64,000 bases of DNA from Citrus sinensis (taxonomy: Eukaryota; Streptophyta; Magnoliopsida; Sapindales; Rutaceae): assembly GCF_022201045.2 (NCBI RefSeq), contig NC_068557.1:7006001-7070000 (forward strand). The letters are read 5' to 3'. Below, piece after piece: positions 59,261 to 64,000 of this stretch. The notes beneath the pieces are model-generated. The model did not search any database and had not been told where the DNA came from. It saw only the letters and a program-made list of their open reading frames with translations. Position 1 is the first letter of the stretch. Each line of letters starts with the position of its first letter. The position numbers and the translations under genes were made by a program.

Positions 59261-61130
59261 TGTTATGAATTCATTAAAATAAATGTGGATGTTCATAATA
59301 TACATCTCTTAGTCTCTTCACTATCAATACAAATATTTATATGAAAATCCCCGAAGGATTTAAAATGCCGGAAGCAAACAAATTTAAACCTCGTAGTTTA
59401 TATTCTTTGAAAGTACAATAATCTTTGTATGGATTAAAACAGTTAGGCGTGTGTGGTACAATATCTCCTAAGCAACTATTTTTTGAAAGAAGGATATGTA
59501 AATAATTCAATTTGTCTTTGTATTTTCATTAAAAAAATTTAAAATTAGATTTGCAATAATTTAAGTATATGTTGATGACTTAAATCTCATTGGAACTCCT
59601 CAAAAGCTTTCAAAAATAGTTTCTTATTTGAAAAATGAGTTTGAAACGAAATATCTTGGAAAAATAAAATTTTATCTTGGCTTACAGATTAAGTATTTGC
59701 TAAGTAGAGTACTTTTATATCAATCAACATATACTAAAAAAGTTTTGGAGCATTTTTACATGGATGAAGTCCATCCATTCAGTACTCCAATGGTGGTGCA
59801 ATCACTTGATGTGGAAAAAGATTCATTTCATCCTAAAGAAGATGGCGAAGCAATTCTTGGTCTTGAAGTACCATATTTAAGTGCAATTGGTGCACTTATG
59901 TATTTGCAAATTGTACCCGACCTGATATTACATTTTCAATTAATTTATTAGCAATTAGTGCGCTCATGTATTTGCAAATTGTACTTGACCTGATATTGCA
60001 TTTTCAATTACTTTATTAGCAAGATATAATTTTACACCAACTCGTAGGCATTTGAATGGTATAAAGCATGTATTTCGTTGTTGTCGTGGAACGATTGACA
60101 TGGGTTTATTTTATCCAAATAGATTAAATTCAACACTAATTGGATATGCGATGTTGGATATCTCTCTCATCCACATAAAATCCAATTTCAAATGGGTTAT
60201 TTATTTACCTATGGTAATAGTGTTGTATCATGGCGATCAATGAAACAAACAATTGCAGCATCTTCAAATCATTTAGAATTACTTGCTATTCATGAAGCAA
60301 GTCGTGAGTGCATTTGGTTAAGATCAATGATACAATATATTCGAGAAACATGTGAATTGCAATCAATTAAAAATAACCCCACAATATTATATGAGGATAA
60401 TGTAGCATATATTGCCTAAATTATAGGTGGTTATATAAAAGGTGATAGGACCAAACATATTTCACCAAAATTCTTATATACACATGAGCTTTAAAAGAAT
60501 GGTGATATAGATATTCAACAAATACGCTCAAATGACAATCTTGTAGATTTATTTACAAAATCTCTACCAACTGCAACATTTAAAAAATTGGTATATAAAA
60601 TTGGGATGCGTCCACTCAAAGATTTTTGCCCAAATCTTGAAAAATCTATGTTAAGATTAGGGGGAGTATCCTTGTTCAGGAAAACAATTTATTTTGGAGA
60701 GAATTTTACATGTTGTACTCTTTTTCCTTTATTGATATCTTTTTTTTCTCCCATAAGGGTTTTCTTAGTAAAGGTTTTAGTGAGATATATTCTTTTGCAA
60801 TGAACATTCAAGGGAGAGTGTTATGAATTTATTAAAATAAATGTGGATGTTCATAACATGTATTTCTTAGTCTCTCCACTATCTCCCACTAGCAACCCTT
60901 GGTATCTCTATAACTCCCACTATCTCATAAGGAATTATGATCAATAATGTTTTCATTAATTTCATGTAGCAATTATGTAACTATAAAAAGAGAACTCATC
61001 TATTTATTTTGTACACATTTGGAATGAATAAAATCACTTTATAATATATTACTCTCTCATTTTACTCTTTATCTTGTGTCGCTTCTTTATTTTTTATTGC
61101 TAGCTAAGAGCTTTTCTAATATAAATAACA
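59261..61130 (+). mobile_element. Internally deleted copia retrotransposon with short LTRs
   Basis: The 3' LTR spans about 60,819-61,130, starting TGTTATGAATTTATT and ending AATAACA. It is preceded by the polypurine tract AAGGGAGAG at about 60,810. The 5' end at 59,261 repeats the first 70 bases of this LTR (TGTTATGAATTCATTAAAAT...CTCTTCACTATC) and then switches into pol, so most of the 5' LTR, gag and integrase are gone. The flanks TAAAT (59,256-59,260) and CAAAT (61,131-61,135) agree at 4 of 5 bases. The element is on the plus strand. Confidence 0.85.
59390..60665 (+). pseudogene. Copia reverse transcriptase C-terminus and RNase H
   Basis: The frame at 59,628-59,951 contains FETKYLGKIKFYLGLQIKYL and YTKKVLEHFYMDEVHPFSTP, the C-terminal reverse transcriptase of copia. 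A duplicated segment near 59,945-60,015 repeats the VPDLILHF region. RNase H follows with stops and shifts: SVVSWRSMKQTIAASSNHLE, LYEDNVA, then DRTKHISPKF and LVDLFTKSLPTATFKKLVYK. The catalytic YVDD region, if present, lies in the degraded part before 59,628. Non-functional. Confidence 0.88.
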
Positions 61131-63076
61131 CAAATTAAATCATTTCTTATTTTGAATGAAAATTTAATTAAATTATTAGATAAATTATTCTTTTAACGAA
61201 CTTTTTAAATCCTCCCATTTCATATTTTATATTTATATTTTAAATTTTTTTGAGAAAATCATAAAAGTTTACAATTATAAAGATAGAAATTATATAATGA
61301 GAAGAAAAATCTTTAAGATCAATTCAATATTTTAAGATTTATATGTAACTTAAAATATTTATGCTTTGGATATAATTTTATGGGAATATGGTTAATTTTT
61401 AATAAACAAATTTATATTTTATCAATTAAACTAAAAGCATTTTCAAAAAGTAAATTCAAAAGGAGTGTTATAAAGATTTTAGAGAGGTGTTAAAGGCTCC
61501 ACTCTTTAACAAACACCAGAGAAATGGGCAAGGCCAGTCCAAAATGGCCTTAACTTGAAAGTTGAAACAAGTGACAACACACATCAATGCTATATAGGCA
61601 GCAATTACCACTTATATCAATCTCTAAGTAATTTTTCATGACCCTTTAATTGTTTGGATGGTAATAATTAAGTTATGCAAAAAAATTATTTATGAGTTAA
61701 TACAAGTTACATCATATGAGATTTAGCAAAACCCTCAATATAAGTTACATTATATGAGAATTAGCAAAACCCCCGCTATACATAAGTGTAGCAATGTATT
61801 CGAAGAAATAAATTAATAAAATAGGCTACAATTTTTTTATAATAGCATGAAATTCCACAATTTTTGATAATTTTTAAAGTAAGCACCCCGCCAGGATAGA
61901 AATGCTCGTGTGCTTAAAGGACCACCCAAGTGGATTATTTCATCGAAAGCATTTTTACTCCTTGACGATGATCACATTACTTTCGAGGTAGCCGACGAAC
62001 CAGATTGGTGAAGACCATGTAATTTCCGTAGTCTTGCATTCAACTGAACACAGAGCCCTGACACAGGCCTCGTCATCGGTGATGACATGGGCCACGTCAT
62101 CGGTCGGCAATTTTTTTTTTTTTTAAATCTCTTATAGATTTTAATCCTTGAAAGGAGTTGGTGGTCGTTGCAATCAAGTGACGTTAAAATGGCGCACTTT
62201 TCAGGTATTAATTATTATTAATTTATGCAAGGCCATCAGAATTAAAAAAAAGAAAAGAAATACAAGTTAAGATTTGCTTGGACTTCCCCGACTTGAATTA
62301 TCAATTATGAGTACATTTAGCACACTGTTATGTTATAATACCTTATTTTAATTGTATTGTATTATAATCTATTAATATCACACAATTATATATTGTATTA
62401 GGTGATAATACATTATCATGTTTGATGTAGCATACATTGTAATAACTATGATGATATTTTATTTTAATATGTTATATTAAATTAATTTTTTATAATTATT
62501 AATATTTTAAAGTTTTATATTTATATTTTTATTAAAATTATGATTTAATTTTTAATTAAAAATAAAATTACTCACTGGCAGTCAGGGTTGACTACCATGA
62601 ACTGCCATCGATAATTAGATTCAAACATTCATTAACGATATTTTTGGTACCATTAGAGTCCTCATCCCCGTAGCTACTGTTCACTGTAAATCACTAGTCA
62701 AAATTTTGGGATTCAAGGCTTTAACCATAGATCTATGGCGAAATAAAGCTCTGTTGTTGGTAATACTTTGCATAGATCTAATAATAAAAATTCCAACGGC
62801 ACTAGAATGAACTTCAACAAACATAAAACTGGCAGCCAAGTGCAATCCTTATGGTGGTCGAATGTGGCTTTTGTTATCCATATATTTTTAATTTAATAAT
62901 TAATGAAAACAATAAAGAAAATTATTTAATGAAAGTTAATATGATGAAAAAAAATGAAATCTAACGCTATGCTACATTAATTTAAAAGTTAATGCAATGT
63001 AAGTGATCCTCCAAATATTGGATAACATTATTTTAATGAGGAATAATATTCTAATACTATACAATGCAGTGCTGCA
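61131..63076. other. Intergenic, no gene recognised
   Basis: AT-rich, no coding frame above background. A direct repeat of about 45 bases (ATAAGTTACAT.ATATGAGA.TT.AGCAAAACCC) occurs at about 61,700-61,735 and 61,738-61,775. A higher-complexity patch at 61,880-62,120 contains two GCCTCGTCATCGGT/GCCACGTCATCGGT units and is unidentified. Confidence 0.5.
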
Positions 63077-63454
63077 TAGGGATGACAAATTGGTCTATCC
63101 AAATTGGATATCCATATATCTAATCCAATTGAAGTGGATAATATCCATCCAAAATCTTCTTGGATATGGATATTTTTAAAAATATCCAATTAAATATTGG
63201 ATGCGTATGGATATTTAATGGATATCCAAAATCCAATTAATCTATCCATTTAAAGTTAAAAAAATTTATATTATTAAACTAAAATAAAAAAAACAACAAA
63301 ATCTAATTTTCTCTTATATTAACTAGTACAAAATTTAAATTCCTCTTATATTAAAAATTAAAGTTTCCAAAATTACTCTTTAATTTTTTAACTTATATAA
63401 TACTATTAATAATTATTATTTTATTTTATTGATTTAATATTATAAATTGATCTC

Positions 63455-63640
63455 CACCGGAAAGTCGCCGGACCACCACCGGACTTCGCCGGATCACCGT
63501 CGGACATTGCCGGAAGGTCGCTGGAATTACCGTCGGATCTCGTCAGAAGGTCACCGGACCACCGTCGGCTTCGTCGGAAAGTTGCCGGACCTCCGCCGGA
63601 CTTCGCAGGACCGCTGCCACCGGCCACCGGACCGCCATTT
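63455..63640. repeat. CCGG-rich minisatellite
   Basis: About seven imperfect units of 24-27 bases, near CGCCGGACCACCGTCGGACT, form a GC-rich island in AT-rich DNA. Open frames across it on both strands are products of the repeat and not evidence of a gene. Confidence 0.85.
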
Positions 63641-63641
63641 T

Positions 63642-63643
63642 AT

Positions 63644-63672
<29 letters not shown>
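63642..63672. repeat. TA microsatellite
   Basis: About 14 TA units immediately follow the CCGG minisatellite. Confidence 0.9.
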
Positions 63673-63674
<2 letters not shown>

Positions 63675-64000
63675 ACTAATATAAATAGTTTAATAACCAA
63701 ATTTGATATTGAAATTTTAACTATTTTATATTATTATTTTTATATAATAAAAATAAATTATCCATGGATTTCCATAATTATATGGATAAAATTCATATCC
63801 ATGTCTAATATTAAATACTGGATATGGATATGGATATATCCATTATGGATAATTATGGATTTGTGTTTGGATTAATTTCTCTTTAGCTTCTAACGTTAGG
63901 GTTAATTGTTTAGTTAGTCCTTGAATGAGATTTTTTTTTAAAAAAAATCTTATTAATTTATTAAATTAATTTATTTGCCCTAGTTGGAATAATAAAAATT

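Larger units (their letters stand above)
63077..64000. mobile_element. Left end of a hAT-like element, right end not in window
   Basis: The end TAGGGATGACAAATTGG at 63,077 resembles the tips of the elements at 922 and 32,007. GGATATCC, TGGATAATATCC and TGGATATGGATA units crowd 63,100-63,250 and recur in inverted sense at 63,760-63,860. No matching CATCCCTA end or second target copy (GTGCTGCA) is seen before base 64,000, so the element is either truncated or continues past the window. Confidence 0.55.

Noticed and set aside
63455..63640. CRISPR array
   Set aside because: The repeats are directly adjacent imperfect units with no unique spacers, in a plant nuclear genome.
63421..63875. Proteins on both strands over the CCGG minisatellite
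   Set aside because: Both open frames follow the repeat unit; mirrored coding on two strands is a sign of the repeat.

Overview
This is a window of nuclear DNA from a flowering plant. It is AT-rich, has intron-containing genes with GT..AG borders, and more than half of it is recognisable transposable-element sequence or duplicated intergenic DNA. The proteins have clear angiosperm counterparts: a COMT-type O-methyltransferase cluster, a mitochondrial-type ribosomal protein L6, an OPA3-like protein, a VOZ transcription factor and a medium-chain acyl-CoA oxidase. A woody rosid such as Citrus or a relative fits, but that is an inference and I cannot verify the species from sequence alone.

Left part (1-30,000). 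A segment carrying an O-methyltransferase gene on the minus strand is present three times in direct orientation. Copy A covers 1 to about 8,240 and probably starts left of the window. Copy B is a shorter unit at about 19,857-22,741. Copy C covers 23,036 to about 29,550. A and C keep an intact two-exon, 362-residue gene. B is a pseudogene with a 14-base deletion and further indels. The copies differ by transposon insertions whose empty sites can be read directly in the sister copy: a hAT element and a SINE only in A, a Mutator-like element only in C, and a SINE in A and B but not in C. These give a relative order of events, with A and B sharing the more recent ancestor. Between A and B lie a ribosomal protein L6 gene, a full-length degenerate Ty1/copia retrotransposon (9,150-19,218, minus strand, 5-base target duplication, initiator-tRNA-Met-type primer site) that is itself split by a solo LTR, and the last coding bases of an ARL2/TTN5-like small GTPase.

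Middle (29,500-39,400). This stretch is almost wholly mobile DNA: a 5'-truncated LINE, an AT-rich tandem repeat, a non-autonomous hAT element with a second hAT MITE nested inside it, a decayed hAT transposase gene, and a Pack-MULE that has captured a piece of an S-adenosylhomocysteine hydrolase gene with its intron.

Gene-dense part (39,700-54,420). Three ordinary, apparently intact genes lie here: an OPA3-like gene (+, four coding exons), a VOZ transcription factor (+, four coding exons) and an ACX3-type acyl-CoA oxidase (-, thirteen coding exons, PTS2-like N-terminus). A foldback Mutator-like element with a 9-base target duplication lies between the last two.

Right part (54,420-64,000). A 2.5-kb hAT element (8-base target duplication) contains a nested relative of the Pack-MULE. 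It is followed by an internally deleted copia element with short LTRs and by the left end of another hAT-like element carrying a CCGG-rich minisatellite. I found no new defence, metabolic or RNA system. The most informative content is the set of nested and duplication-dated insertions and the captured host-gene fragment.
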